A DNA stretch of 64,000 nt from Bryobacteraceae bacterium (GTDB lineage: Bacteria > Acidobacteriota > Terriglobia > Bryobacterales > Bryobacteraceae), in assembly GCA_041394945.1 (NCBI GenBank), contig JAWKHH010000002.1:1372501-1436500 (forward strand), in the 5' to 3' direction. Below, piece by piece: positions 48,914 to 57,800 of the stretch. Position 1 is the stretch's first letter, and each line of letters begins with the position of its first letter. A model generated the notes under the pieces. The model was not told where the DNA came from, searched no databases, and was given only the letters and a program-made list of their open reading frames with translations. A program made the position numbers and the translations under genes.

Positions 48914-50275
48914 CTATACCGGCTCGGACCAGTTCTCGAGCACGGCCTTGATCTTCTGGCAGAACTGATCCGCCAGCGCGCCGTCGATCAGCCGATGGTC
49001 GAACGTCAGCGCGAGGTGCGCGATCGAACGGATTGCGATCGCGTCGTCGATCACCACCGGAGTCTTCTCCACGGAGCCGATCCCAAGAATCGCCACCTGC
49101 GGTTGATTGATCACCGGCGTCGCGAAGATGCTCCCGAAACTGCCGAAATTCGTGATCGAGAACGTGCCACCCTGCACTTCGTCCGGCTTGAGTTGCTTCG
49201 AGCGCGCGCGGCCCGCCAGGTCGACAACCGCCCGCTGGAGGCCAACGATGTTCTTCTCATCCGCCTGCCGGATCACCGGGACGATCAATCCGTTGCCGCC
49301 GTCGAGCGCCACGGCGATCCCCAGGTTGATGTCGTGGTGATAAAGGACGCTGGTTCCGTCGATCGAAGCATTCACGATCGGGAACGCCCGGAGCGCGTCG
49401 CAGGTGGCCCGCAGCACGAACGGCAGGAACGTCAAACCGAACCCGTACCGCTCCTGGAACGCTGCCTTTGACTTCTCGCGGAGTTTGGCCACTTTTGTCA
49501 TGTCGATCTTGTGGACTGTGGTCACATGTGCCGAAGTGCGCTTGGAGAACACCATGTGTTCGGCGATTTTCTGCCGCATCGTGCTCATCGATTCCACGCG
49601 TGTCCGGGCCGGTTCCACGCGGCCGACAGGAGCTGCCGCCGGAGCGGGCTTTGCCGGCGCCGGAGCCGCCGGGGTTGCCGGCGCGGCTGCCACGGGCGGA
49701 GCGGGAGCCGGGGTTGCCGGAACGGATGCCGGAGTCGATTGCCCCGCCGCGAATTTTTCCAGGTCCTGCTTGGTGATCCGTCCGCCCGCACCCGTCCCCG
49801 TAACCTTGTTTAAGTCGACGGAGAGCTCGCGCGCCATGCGCCGAACCAGCGGAGAGAGGGGACCTAAGTCAGCGGCGGCGACGGAAACCGCGGCCTCCGG
49901 CGGGGGAGGAGGCTCTGCAGGCGCCGTCGCCGCCATCGGCAAGGGGGCCGCTACAGGAGTGACCTGTGCACCCGCCGGTGCTGGGGGTGGTGGCGGAGCA
50001 GCAGCCGGCAGTGTAGCAGGTTTCTCTGTAACGACGTCCCCGCCTTCGCCTATTCTACCAACAACAGTGTTAATAGCAACTGTATTGCCCTCGGCAATCA
50101 AAATTTCTTGCAGCACGCCTGCCGCCGGGGACGGAATCTCGCTGTCGACCTTGTCCGTCGAGATCTCAAACAGCGGCTCGTCGCGCTCCACCCGGTCGCC
50201 CGGCTTCTTCAACCACTTCGTTAAGGTTCCCTCGACAATGCTCTCGCCCATCTGGGGCATCACGACATCGGTCAT
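48914..50275 (-). CDS. 2-oxoacid dehydrogenase E2 (dihydrolipoamide acyltransferase)
   Basis: Core acyltransferase of a pyruvate, 2-oxoglutarate or branched-chain 2-oxoacid dehydrogenase complex (453 aa). Lipoyl domain at 1-80 with modified Lys42 (EISTDKVDS), long Ala/Pro linkers, a peripheral subunit-binding domain near 145-185 (LSPLVRRMARELSVDLNKV), and the catalytic domain ending in DHRLIDG with His427. The acyl specificity cannot be told. It overlaps lipB by four bases, so lipoylation and lipoyl protein are made together; no E1 gene is in the window. Confidence 0.93.
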   Translation of the reverse strand: MTDVVMPQMGESIVEGTLTKWLKKPGDRVERDEPLFEISTDKVDSEIPSPAAGVLQEILIAEGNTVAINTVVGRIGEGGDVVTEKPATLPAAAPPPPPAPAGAQVTPVAAPLPMAATAPAEPPPPPEAAVSVAAADLGPLSPLVRRMARELSVDLNKVTGTGAGGRITKQDLEKFAAGQSTPASVPATPAPAPPVAAAPATPAAPAPAKPAPAAAPVGRVEPARTRVESMSTMRQKIAEHMVFSKRTSAHVTTVHKIDMTKVAKLREKSKAAFQERYGFGLTFLPFVLRATCDALRAFPIVNASIDGTSVLYHHDINLGIAVALDGGNGLIVPVIRQADEKNIVGLQRAVVDLAGRARSKQLKPDEVQGGTFSITNFGSFGSIFATPVINQPQVAILGIGSVEKTPVVIDDAIAIRSIAHLALTFDHRLIDGALADQFCQKIKAVLENWSEPV

Positions 50276-50952
50276 GCGATTTTCTCCATGAACTTTTCTG
50301 ATTGAACCATCTGAAAATAAAAAACTTCTGCGAATTTCGCCACGATCGTTGAGCGGATCTCGCCCAGCTCGGCGCGGCATCCGGCTTCCCGTACGGTTCC
50401 AATCGGGCGTGTTAGCCCGCAAGGGACGATGTACCGGAAGTAGGACAGATCCGTGTCCACGTTCAGCGCAAATCCGTGCGTCGTCACCCACCGGCTGAGG
50501 TGCACGCCGATCGCCGCCACCTTCCGGCCTTCCACCCAAACGCCGGTCATCCCGTCCTCGCGTCCTCCCTCAATGCCGAATGCGCCCAGCGTCCGGATCA
50601 GCACTTCCTCGATCCCGCGCAGGTACGCGCCCACGTCGCGCTTCCATTCCCGCAGGTCGAGAATCGGGTACCCGACGATCTGCCCCGGCCCGTGATACGT
50701 CACGTCGCCGCCGCGGTCCGTCTCCCAAAGTTCCACTCCGGAACGCTCCAGCACTTCGCGGCTCGCCAGGATATGCTCCTCCCGCGCGTTCCGTCCCAGC
50801 GTGATCGTGTGCGGATGCTCCACGAAAAGCAGTTGATCCGGTATCGCCCCCGCTTTCCGCTTCTCGAGCAGTTCGCGCTGCAGACGCAGGCCGCCGGCGT
50901 ACGACGCCCGGCCCAGATCGCGATACTCGCAGATGCGTGCGCCGCTAGGCAT
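50272..50952 (-). CDS. lipB: Octanoyltransferase LipB
   Basis: Moves octanoyl groups from acyl carrier protein to lipoyl domains, the first step of endogenous lipoate synthesis (226 aa). Family landmarks: FVEHPHTITLGRNA, RGGDVTYHGPGQIVGYPI, the Lys in GRKVAAIGV and the catalytic Cys in VPCGLTRPIGTV. Starts within the 3' end of lpdA (8-base overlap) and overlaps the E2 start. Confidence 0.95.
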   Translation of the reverse strand: MPSGARICEYRDLGRASYAGGLRLQRELLEKRKAGAIPDQLLFVEHPHTITLGRNAREEHILASREVLERSGVELWETDRGGDVTYHGPGQIVGYPILDLREWKRDVGAYLRGIEEVLIRTLGAFGIEGGREDGMTGVWVEGRKVAAIGVHLSRWVTTHGFALNVDTDLSYFRYIVPCGLTRPIGTVREAGCRAELGEIRSTIVAKFAEVFYFQMVQSEKFMEKIA

Positions 50953-52336
50953 TGATCGCCTGGCCGTACACGGCGTTGAAAGCTTCGCCGAGCGCCTCGT
51001 ACAACGTGGGATGCGCGTGAATGGTCGCGATCATCGTGTCGACCGTCGCCTCGGCTTCCATCGCCGCAACCGCCTCGGCGATTAATTCATATCCGTGCGG
51101 GCCGATGATGTGCACGCCGAGGATCTCGCCGTACTTCTCATCGCTCACCACCTTCACGAAGCCGTCGTGATGGCCGAGGATCGACGCTTTGCTGTTTGCC
51201 ACGAACGGGAACTTGCCCACGCGCACCGCGTAGCCCTGCGCCTTCGCCTGCGCCTCGGTGAGCCCCACGCTTCCGATTCCCGGCTCGGTGTAGGTCGCTC
51301 CGGGAATCCTGTTCTTGTTCACCGGACGCACCGGCCTTCCCGCCATGTGCGCCACCGCCACCATCCCTTCCATCGTCGCCACGTGCGCCAACTGCGGAGT
51401 CCCGGCCACGATGTCGCCGATCGCGTACACGTTCGGTTCGGCCGTCTGCTGATACTCGTTCACCTTCACAAACCCACGCTCGGTTTCGACGCGCGTATTC
51501 TCGAGTCCGATGCGGTCCGTGTTCGGCCGCCGGCCCACTGCCACCAGCAGCTTCTCCGCCTCGATCGCCTCAGTCTTCCCGGTGGAGAGCGTCACCTGGA
51601 GCCGGACGCCGCCTTCGGTCTTCTGCACCTGTTCCACGCGGGCGCCGGTCTCGCACCGGATGCCCTGTTTCTTGAACGACCGTTCGAGCTCCCGCGAGAC
51701 ATCCTCGTCTTCCACGGGAACCAGCCGCGGCAGCATCTCGAGCACCGTGCACTTCGATCCGAATCGCTGATAGACCGATGCGAACTCGACGCCCACGGCT
51801 CCAGCGCCGATGATCGCCAGCGTCTTCGGCGCCGCCGGCATGCTCAGGATCTCGATGTTGGTGAGGATCGGGTCCCCCGCTTCGAGCCCGGGCAGCATCC
51901 GCGCCTCGGAACCGGTCGCGACAATAATGTTCTTCGCTTCGAGCGTCCGCGTCCCGCTCGCGGAACTCACCGCCACGCGCCCGCCGCCCTTCAATGTGCC
52001 GTAGCCCGGGATCACCTCCACCTTGTTCTTCTTCATGAGGAACTCAACGCCTTTGGCGTGCTTGGAGACGATCTTGTTCTTGCGGTCGAGCACGGCCGGA
52101 AGATCGAGTACCGGATTCTCGCAACGGATGCCATGGTCGCCCGGATGTTGGAAGTAGTCCCACACCTCGGCCGTCTGCAGCAGCGCCTTGGTCGGCACGC
52201 AGCCCACGTGCAGGCAAGTCCCGCCGAGTTTCGGATCTTTCTCGACAATCGCCGTCTTCAACCCATATTGCCCGGCGCGCACCGCCGCCGAATAGCCGCC
52301 GGGACCGCTCCCGATCACAACCAGATCAAATTGCAT
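50945..52336 (-). CDS. lpdA: Dihydrolipoyl dehydrogenase (E3)
   Basis: FAD/NAD+ flavoenzyme that reoxidises dihydrolipoyl groups of 2-oxoacid dehydrogenase complexes (463 aa). FAD site GSGPGGYSAAVRAG, redox disulfide Cys41-Cys46 in GGTCLHVGCVPTKALL, NAD site IGAGAVGVEFASVYQRFG, and the C-terminal His-Glu pair in HAHPTLYEALGEAF. The ATG at 52336 puts the FAD fold at the N-terminus; an ATG five codons upstream is possible. First gene of lpdA-lipB-E2-selenoprotein. Confidence 0.96.
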   Translation of the reverse strand: MQFDLVVIGSGPGGYSAAVRAGQYGLKTAIVEKDPKLGGTCLHVGCVPTKALLQTAEVWDYFQHPGDHGIRCENPVLDLPAVLDRKNKIVSKHAKGVEFLMKKNKVEVIPGYGTLKGGGRVAVSSASGTRTLEAKNIIVATGSEARMLPGLEAGDPILTNIEILSMPAAPKTLAIIGAGAVGVEFASVYQRFGSKCTVLEMLPRLVPVEDEDVSRELERSFKKQGIRCETGARVEQVQKTEGGVRLQVTLSTGKTEAIEAEKLLVAVGRRPNTDRIGLENTRVETERGFVKVNEYQQTAEPNVYAIGDIVAGTPQLAHVATMEGMVAVAHMAGRPVRPVNKNRIPGATYTEPGIGSVGLTEAQAKAQGYAVRVGKFPFVANSKASILGHHDGFVKVVSDEKYGEILGVHIIGPHGYELIAEAVAAMEAEATVDTMIATIHAHPTLYEALGEAFNAVYGQAINA

Positions 52337-52401
52337 GGATAAAACCATCATAGCGGAGAACCTACCTCTTCATCGGTCCGGAATGCGATAATGCGCGAGT
52401 C

Positions 52402-53142
52402 ATGCGATACGCCGCTCTCCTCGCCTTGGCCGCAGCCGCCAATGCCCAGCTTCTCGAGGAGTTTACCCCCTCCCGCACCAACTGCTGCCTCGCCGGCCAG
52501 GCGGCCAATCTCGCCGAGCAGCTCAAGGACTGGAACCAGCTCGGCCGCTACTACGCCGACAACCAGCGCCTCCTCGGCCTGCCCGCCGATCCCGCCCGCG
52601 TCGTCTTCCTCGGCGACTCCATCACCGACGGATGGAAGCTCGAGCAGTACTTCCCCGGCAAGTCCTACGTCAATCGCGGCATCTCCGGCCAGACCACCGC
52701 GCAGATGCTCGTCCGCATGATGCCCGACGTCATTGCGCTGAAGCCCGCGGCGATGGTGCTGCTCGCCGGAACCAACGACATCTCCGGCAACGCCGGTCCG
52801 CAAACGCTCGCTCAGATCGCCGACAACGTCCGGGCCATCGCCGAACTCGCCCAGGTCCACAAGATCAAGGTGGTGTTGTGCGCCCTGCTGCCTGTGAGCG
52901 ACTACACGGCGCGGCCCCAGACGCAGCGCCGCCCGCCGGCCGACATTCTCAAGTTCAACGCCTGGCTGAAACAATACGCCGCGGAAAGCAAGGCGGTCTA
53001 CTGCGACTACCATACGCCCTTTGCCGATCCCAAGGGCTTTTTGACCGCCGGTACGTCCAACGACGGGCTCCACCCCAACGCCCAGGGCTATCGGAAGATG
53101 GCGCCCATCGTCTCCGCCGCCATCGCCGACGCCCTGAAGTAG
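52402..53142 (+). CDS. Secreted SGNH/GDSL hydrolase
   Basis: Extracytoplasmic esterase or carbohydrate deacetylase (246 aa) with a signal peptide (1-15) and the four SGNH blocks: FLGDSITDGW (catalytic Ser), NRGISGQT (Gly), LLAGTNDIS (Asn) and DGLHPNAQGY (Asp-His). Close to the acetylhydrolase/lysophospholipase branch. Single gene, divergent from lpdA. Confidence 0.92.
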   Translation: MRYAALLALAAAANAQLLEEFTPSRTNCCLAGQAANLAEQLKDWNQLGRYYADNQRLLGLPADPARVVFLGDSITDGWKLEQYFPGKSYVNRGISGQTTAQMLVRMMPDVIALKPAAMVLLAGTNDISGNAGPQTLAQIADNVRAIAELAQVHKIKVVLCALLPVSDYTARPQTQRRPPADILKFNAWLKQYAAESKAVYCDYHTPFADPKGFLTAGTSNDGLHPNAQGYRKMAPIVSAAIADALK

Positions 53143-53155
53143 AACGCGCGCCGCG

Positions 53156-55763
53156 CTACTCGGCCCGCAGCGATTTCGCCGGATTCACCGCCGCCGCCTT
53201 CTCCGCCGGCAGATACGCGGCCGCCGCGCTGGCGGCGCCGAACGCGGCCGCGGCTCCCGCCAACGAATCCGCTCCCACCGCCGGAAGTCCGCCGCCGGCC
53301 ACCGCCTGCAGCACGCGGCCCGTCGCAATTGCGCCAGCCACGCCGAGCGCGAGCCCCACTCCCACCAGCCGTCCCGCGTCGCTCAGCACCAGCCCGATGA
53401 TGTCGGCCCGCCGCGCGCCCACCGCGATCCTCATCCCGATCTCCCGCCGACGCCTTTCCACCGCATAGGACACTACTCCGTAGAGCCCCGCCACCGCCAG
53501 CAACAGCGCCGTCGCCGCGAACCCGCTCATCACCGCGGTCATCAGCCGGCTCTCCGTCAATGCGGCCGCCGCCAGTTGCTCACCGGTTCTCACTCGATGG
53601 ATTGCCGCTCCCGCGTCCAACTCCCGTAGCGCGGCGCCCACGGCGGGCAGCAGCCTTCCCGGCTCGCCGGCCGTTCGCACGGCGATCGTGTTCACACCCC
53701 AGGCTAGCTGGCGGTGCGGGAAGTAATAGACAGGGTCCATCTCGCGACCCACCGCGCTTTGGCGCGCATCGCCCACTACGCCGATAATCTCGCGCATCGG
53801 TACCGGCGCGGGCCCTGCCCCCGGCCGTATGCGCTTTCCGATCGCGTCCTCGCCCGGAAAGAAACGCCGGGCGAAGGCTTCGTTCACAACCACCACGGGA
53901 GCGGAGTCGACGCGATCCCGTTCATCGAAATCTCGCCCGCGAAGCACCGGAATCCCAAGTGTGCCGAAGAACCCCGGCGTTACGATGGCGGCATCCGAAC
54001 GCGGGCGTTCCGCCGCCGTCGACTCACGCCCCTTGATGTCGAAGGCGACACTCATCTGTTGTCCCTCGAGCGGCAGCGGCCGCCCGGCGGCCGTTGAGGT
54101 CACGCCCGGCGTCGCACGGAGCCGATCCACCAGGCGCTCGGCAAGGCTGAGCCCGCCTTCCGCCGCACCGCCTGATCCGATCGCAAAGGTGAGGAGGTTG
54201 TCCGTGCGAATCCCCGGCGCGCTCCGCATCTGCTCGAGCAAGCCGCCCCAAAGGACCTGGGCGGCCACAAGAAGGATCATTCCCAGCGCGACCTGGACCA
54301 CCACCAACACCCTCCGCGCCCGGTTCCCGGCCCGCGCCACCGTGCCTTCCCTCAAATCCGCGCCCGCCCCGATCCCGCGCAAGACCGGAGTCAGGCTCGC
54401 GGCCAGGCTTGTCGCCACGGCTGCCGCGGCGGCGAATCCCAGCACCCGGGCATCCACTGCCGCCTGCGCCAGTCGCGGCAGTTTTGTCGAAGCCAACGGG
54501 AGCACCGCGCTCAGGATCGCATGCGCGACGGCGGCGCCGCCCGCCGCGCCCAGCACGCCGATCGCGAACCCCTCGAACAACTGCAGCCGCACGATGGCCG
54601 CCCGGCTCGCCCCCAGCGCGGACCGAAGGGCGCAAATCGTGCGTCCGCGCCGTGTTCCGCGCCACCAGCAGGTTCGCCACGTTCGCGCACGCGATCAGCA
54701 GCAGCAGGCTTGCCGCGGCGAGCAGGAGGACGATCGCCTCGCGGCGGCCGGAGGTCAGCCGATCGCTCTCTCGCCGCACCGCCGCGCGTGGATACCGCTG
54801 GCTGTCGGAATAGGCTTCGGCGAGCCCCGCCGCGACTCCGTCCAGGTCCGCTGCGGCCTGCCGCGACGAAACCCCGGACTTCAAACGGCCCACCACATCC
54901 AACATGCGCGCACCGCGTGACCGCAGCGATTCCTCATCGATTCCGGCGGCGACCCATAGGCCCACCTCCGGAGCCTCCACCGGAAACTGAAATCCCTCCG
55001 GAGCAACTCCAGCCACCGTGAAGGACTCTCCGCCGATTCGAATCGTCCCGCCCACGACGCCTGCGCCCGCCTGATATTGACCCCGCCACAAGGCGTGGCT
55101 CAGGATCACCGTTCGCGTCCCCGGTTGTTCGTCGCCCGGCCCGAATCCAGGACCCATCGCCAGCCGGACGCCGAGAAGCGGGAACAGATCCCACGACACG
55201 ATCTGGCCAGGCACGTTCACGGTCGCAGGCCCTTCGCTCAACGTAAAATCGGCTTCGCGATAACTGGCCATCCGCTCGAAGGTCCCGTTGCGGGACCGGA
55301 AATCGAAGAAATCCGGATAGGACATCTGGTGCGCGCCGCCGCGGCCGTCGCTTGACTGCACGGCCATCAGCCGCTCCGGCTCCGCGAACGGCAGCGGACG
55401 CAGCACCACCGCGTCGAGCACCGCGAATACGGCTGTCGTGCTGCCCACTCCCGCCGCCAACGTCAACACGGCGGCGAGGGTGAATCGGCGCGCGCGTGTG
55501 AATTGGCGAAACGCGTGGCGGAGTTCCCGCGCGATCACGCCGGCGCCCGGGAACTCCCGTTGCTCTCTCGCATCTTCCTTTGCTCGCGCCAGGCCGCCGA
55601 ACTGGCGCCGCGCGGCGCAACGCGACTCCTCCGGGCTCATCCCCCGGGACCGGTACCGCTCTTCGAGCATCTCGAGATGCAGGCGCGCCTCTTCGTCGAA
55701 CTCCGTGTCCATGCGATCGTTGCGGAACGTGCCGGCGATGCGCCGTATGAGCATGCTGAGCAT
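53156..55763 (-). pseudogene. MacB/FtsX-type ABC permease, duplicated-core acidobacterial type, one frameshift
   Basis: A single permease of about 870 aa split by a frameshift near 54625-54640. The 5' part (from 55763) has an N-terminal cytoplasmic region (FDEEARLHLEMLEERYRSRG), a first helix (RFTLAAVLTLAAGVGSTTAVF), a periplasmic MacB domain and helix ending VANLLVARNTA. The 3' part, in the next frame, resumes with RSALGASRAAIVRLQLFEG, a second MacB domain and closing helices. Removal of one C in the TTGCGCCC run would give an unbroken RTHDLALRSALGAS. It lies 4 bases after its PadR regulator. Either a recent pseudogene or a sequencing error. Confidence 0.82.
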
Positions 55764-55767
55764 GTTG

Positions 55768-56112
55768 CTAACCTTCGCCTGCCAGACGCAGCACCCGCCC
55801 GATGACGCCCGAGATTCGCTCCCAGCTCTCCGTCTCGCGCGCGAGCTGCTTGCGGCCGGAAGCGGTGATCGAGTAGTACTTCGCCCGGCGCTTGTTCTCC
55901 GATGAGCCCCATTCGGCTGTGATCCAGCCTTGCTGCGTCAGCCGCGTCAACGATGCGTACACGGTTCCCTCGTTCAGCCGCAGCGCGTCTTCACTGATCA
56001 GCTCGATCCGGCGCGCCACGCCGAACCCGTGCAGAGGGCCGAGCGCCTGAAGCGTCTTGAGCACCATCAGATCGAGCGTTCCTTGCAGTACTTCGGACCG
56101 GTCCTTTGGCAT
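55768..56112 (-). CDS. PadR family transcriptional regulator
   Basis: Winged-helix repressor (114 aa). N-terminal wHTH: LQGTLDLMVLKTLQALGPLHGFGVARRI, LNEGTVYASLTRLTQQGWI, with the KRRAKYYSIT wing, and a short dimerisation helix. The ATG at 56112 is the usual MPKDRSEVLQG start of this subfamily; a TTG two codons earlier is in frame. In acidobacteria such genes normally precede a duplicated-core permease, as here. Its start lies inside a palindrome array that is probably its own operator. Confidence 0.93.
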   Translation of the reverse strand: MPKDRSEVLQGTLDLMVLKTLQALGPLHGFGVARRIELISEDALRLNEGTVYASLTRLTQQGWITAEWGSSENKRRAKYYSITASGRKQLARETESWERISGVIGRVLRLAGEG

Positions 56113-56157
56113 GGCCAAAGGAAGTGTAACAGCATTCCTTTGCGATGTCCATAGGAA
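56102..56157. promoter_or_regulatory. Probable PadR operator array
   Basis: Three overlapping inverted repeats built from the half-site TCCTTTG: 56102-56122 (TCCTTTGGC / GCCAAAGGA, perfect, 3-base centre that includes the padR start codon), 56116-56142 (CAAAGGAA / TTCCTTTG, perfect, 11-base spacer), 56135-56157 (TTCCTTTG / CATAGGAA, one mismatch). This placement at the gene start suits autorepression. Confidence 0.7.
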
Positions 56158-56198
56158 GAGGCGGAACTGTCCCTCTCGAACGCCGCGGACGTACCGAT

Positions 56199-56621
56199 AT
56201 GGCTGTTATGGCCCAGTCGTCGAATCCGGAGTCCCCGTCTGGGGCCCGTCGCCACGGTAACGCCGCGACCGTGCGCCATACCCTCGGGGTGATACGCGCC
56301 GCCATTTCCGCGCGCGACTTCGCCACCGCCTGGCGGGCCAGTCGCCGTCTCTCTGACGCCGACGCCACCCGCTGCATTTCCGTACTCGCCTCCCACCCGG
56401 AATCGGCTGCCCGCTACTTCGCCGTCGACGAAAACCACCTCGACGAGCCCGCTACCGCCGCCCTCTCTCCCATCATCGATTTCACTCCCGCTACAGACGA
56501 GTGCATCGATTCCGCGCACGACGGTCTTTCCGAATTCCCCTCAATGCGCATGGTGGCTGTCTCCGGTCCCGACTCCCGCTGCCGATGGATCTCCGCCGGT
56601 CCTCGCTTCCGCCCCCATTGA
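56199..56621 (+). CDS. Small hypothetical protein
   Basis: Unrecognised protein (140 aa from 56199; 56145 and 56208 are other possible starts, none with a clear ribosome site). The central part is helical and Ala/Arg-rich (TLGVIRAAISARDFATAWRASRRLSD). Codon third positions are G/C-rich in this frame, which supports coding, but an open antisense frame is also present. No partner function is evident. Confidence 0.4.
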   Translation: MAVMAQSSNPESPSGARRHGNAATVRHTLGVIRAAISARDFATAWRASRRLSDADATRCISVLASHPESAARYFAVDENHLDEPATAALSPIIDFTPATDECIDSAHDGLSEFPSMRMVAVSGPDSRCRWISAGPRFRPH

Positions 56622-56680
56622 TCGCCCGCCGCGGAATCCCGTGACCGCCGGCGGACTGGCGCCGTATTATACTCCCAGTC

Positions 56681-57799
56681 ATGCCGCACCCCGCAGTAGC
56701 CCGCCGGTCTCGCCTCGCCGCGTTCACGGCCCTGCAGCCGCGCGTCTCAGCCAACGATCCGCTCGCCATCTCCGCGATCAAGACCTGGCCACTCCGCGAA
56801 CCCGCGTCCGGACGACGCTACACCGTTGTCCGTCTCGAAACCGTCTCCCGCATGCGCGGCTACGGTGAGTGCCGCGTCGCGCCGCCCCGCGAAGTCGAGG
56901 CCGTCCGCCGGGCGATCATCGGCCAGCCGGCATCCGCCGCCGAAATCCTGTGGCAACGCATGGGCGACGCGCCCAATCTTCGCGCGGCGATCAACATGGC
57001 GCAGCTCGATCTCTTCGCCCAGGCGGCGAAGGCCCCGCTCTATCAGGTCCTCGGTGGACCTACGCGGAACAAAGCCCGCGCGCTCGCGCCACTCGATGGC
57101 GCCGCCGCGCTCGAAAGGGCACAGAACGCGGGGTTCCGCGCCTTTGCAACGCCGGCGCCCGCCCACGAGTTCCGCAACGCCGGCAAGAGCTACGTCTCGG
57201 CGGTAGCGACCCTGATGAACCGCCTCCGCAACGCCGCCGGCGACGGGAATGACTTCGTCCTGGACGCGGCAGCCGCACTAACCCCCGGCGACGCCCAGTC
57301 CCTCGCTGCGGAGCTCGAGTCGTTCCATATGCTCTGGTTCGATGAGCCCTGCCCGCTTTCGAATCTCGGCGCCATTCGCAAGATCGCGTCTGAGAACGTC
57401 ACGCCGCTCGGTTTCGGCCGCCGCATTCCGGCGCCTGGCGGATTCCAGGATCTCCTGCGCGAAGACGCTGTCGATATCCTCCGGCCCGACCTCGCCACCC
57501 ACGGCATCACCGCCATCCGCCGCATCGCCGCGCTCGCCGAGGTCTACTACATCGCGGTCGCGCCCTATCACGATGGTGGACCCATCGCCACCGCCGCCGC
57601 TCTTCACCTCGCCGCCTCGATCCCAAACTTCTTCATCCAGCAAGTCCCGTTCCCCGCCGATCCGCGCGACCGCGAAATGCGCCAGCAGATCGCCGCCGTC
57701 GAGGCCGTCAAAGATGGTTTCCTCGACCTTCCCAACCAGCCCGGGCTGGGTATCCAGGTGAAAGAATCCGTCCTCGACAAGTACCAGGAGGCTGCCTGA
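56681..57799 (+). CDS. Enolase-superfamily protein with altered metal site
   Basis: Mandelate racemase/muconate lactonizing enzyme-like protein (372 aa). The N-terminal capping domain (ISAIKTWPLREPASG) and barrel are recognisable. First two metal ligands may be present (VLDAAAALT, FDEPCPLS), but the third, normally Glu in a TGER-type motif, is Arg here (LGFGRRIP), and the barrel Lys pair is not visible. It may have lost catalysis or use another chemistry. One base separates it from the next, more canonical, family member, which suggests an operon of paralogues. Confidence 0.78.
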   Translation: MPHPAVARRSRLAAFTALQPRVSANDPLAISAIKTWPLREPASGRRYTVVRLETVSRMRGYGECRVAPPREVEAVRRAIIGQPASAAEILWQRMGDAPNLRAAINMAQLDLFAQAAKAPLYQVLGGPTRNKARALAPLDGAAALERAQNAGFRAFATPAPAHEFRNAGKSYVSAVATLMNRLRNAAGDGNDFVLDAAAALTPGDAQSLAAELESFHMLWFDEPCPLSNLGAIRKIASENVTPLGFGRRIPAPGGFQDLLREDAVDILRPDLATHGITAIRRIAALAEVYYIAVAPYHDGGPIATAAALHLAASIPNFFIQQVPFPADPRDREMRQQIAAVEAVKDGFLDLPNQPGLGIQVKESVLDKYQEAA

Positions 57800-57800
57800 C

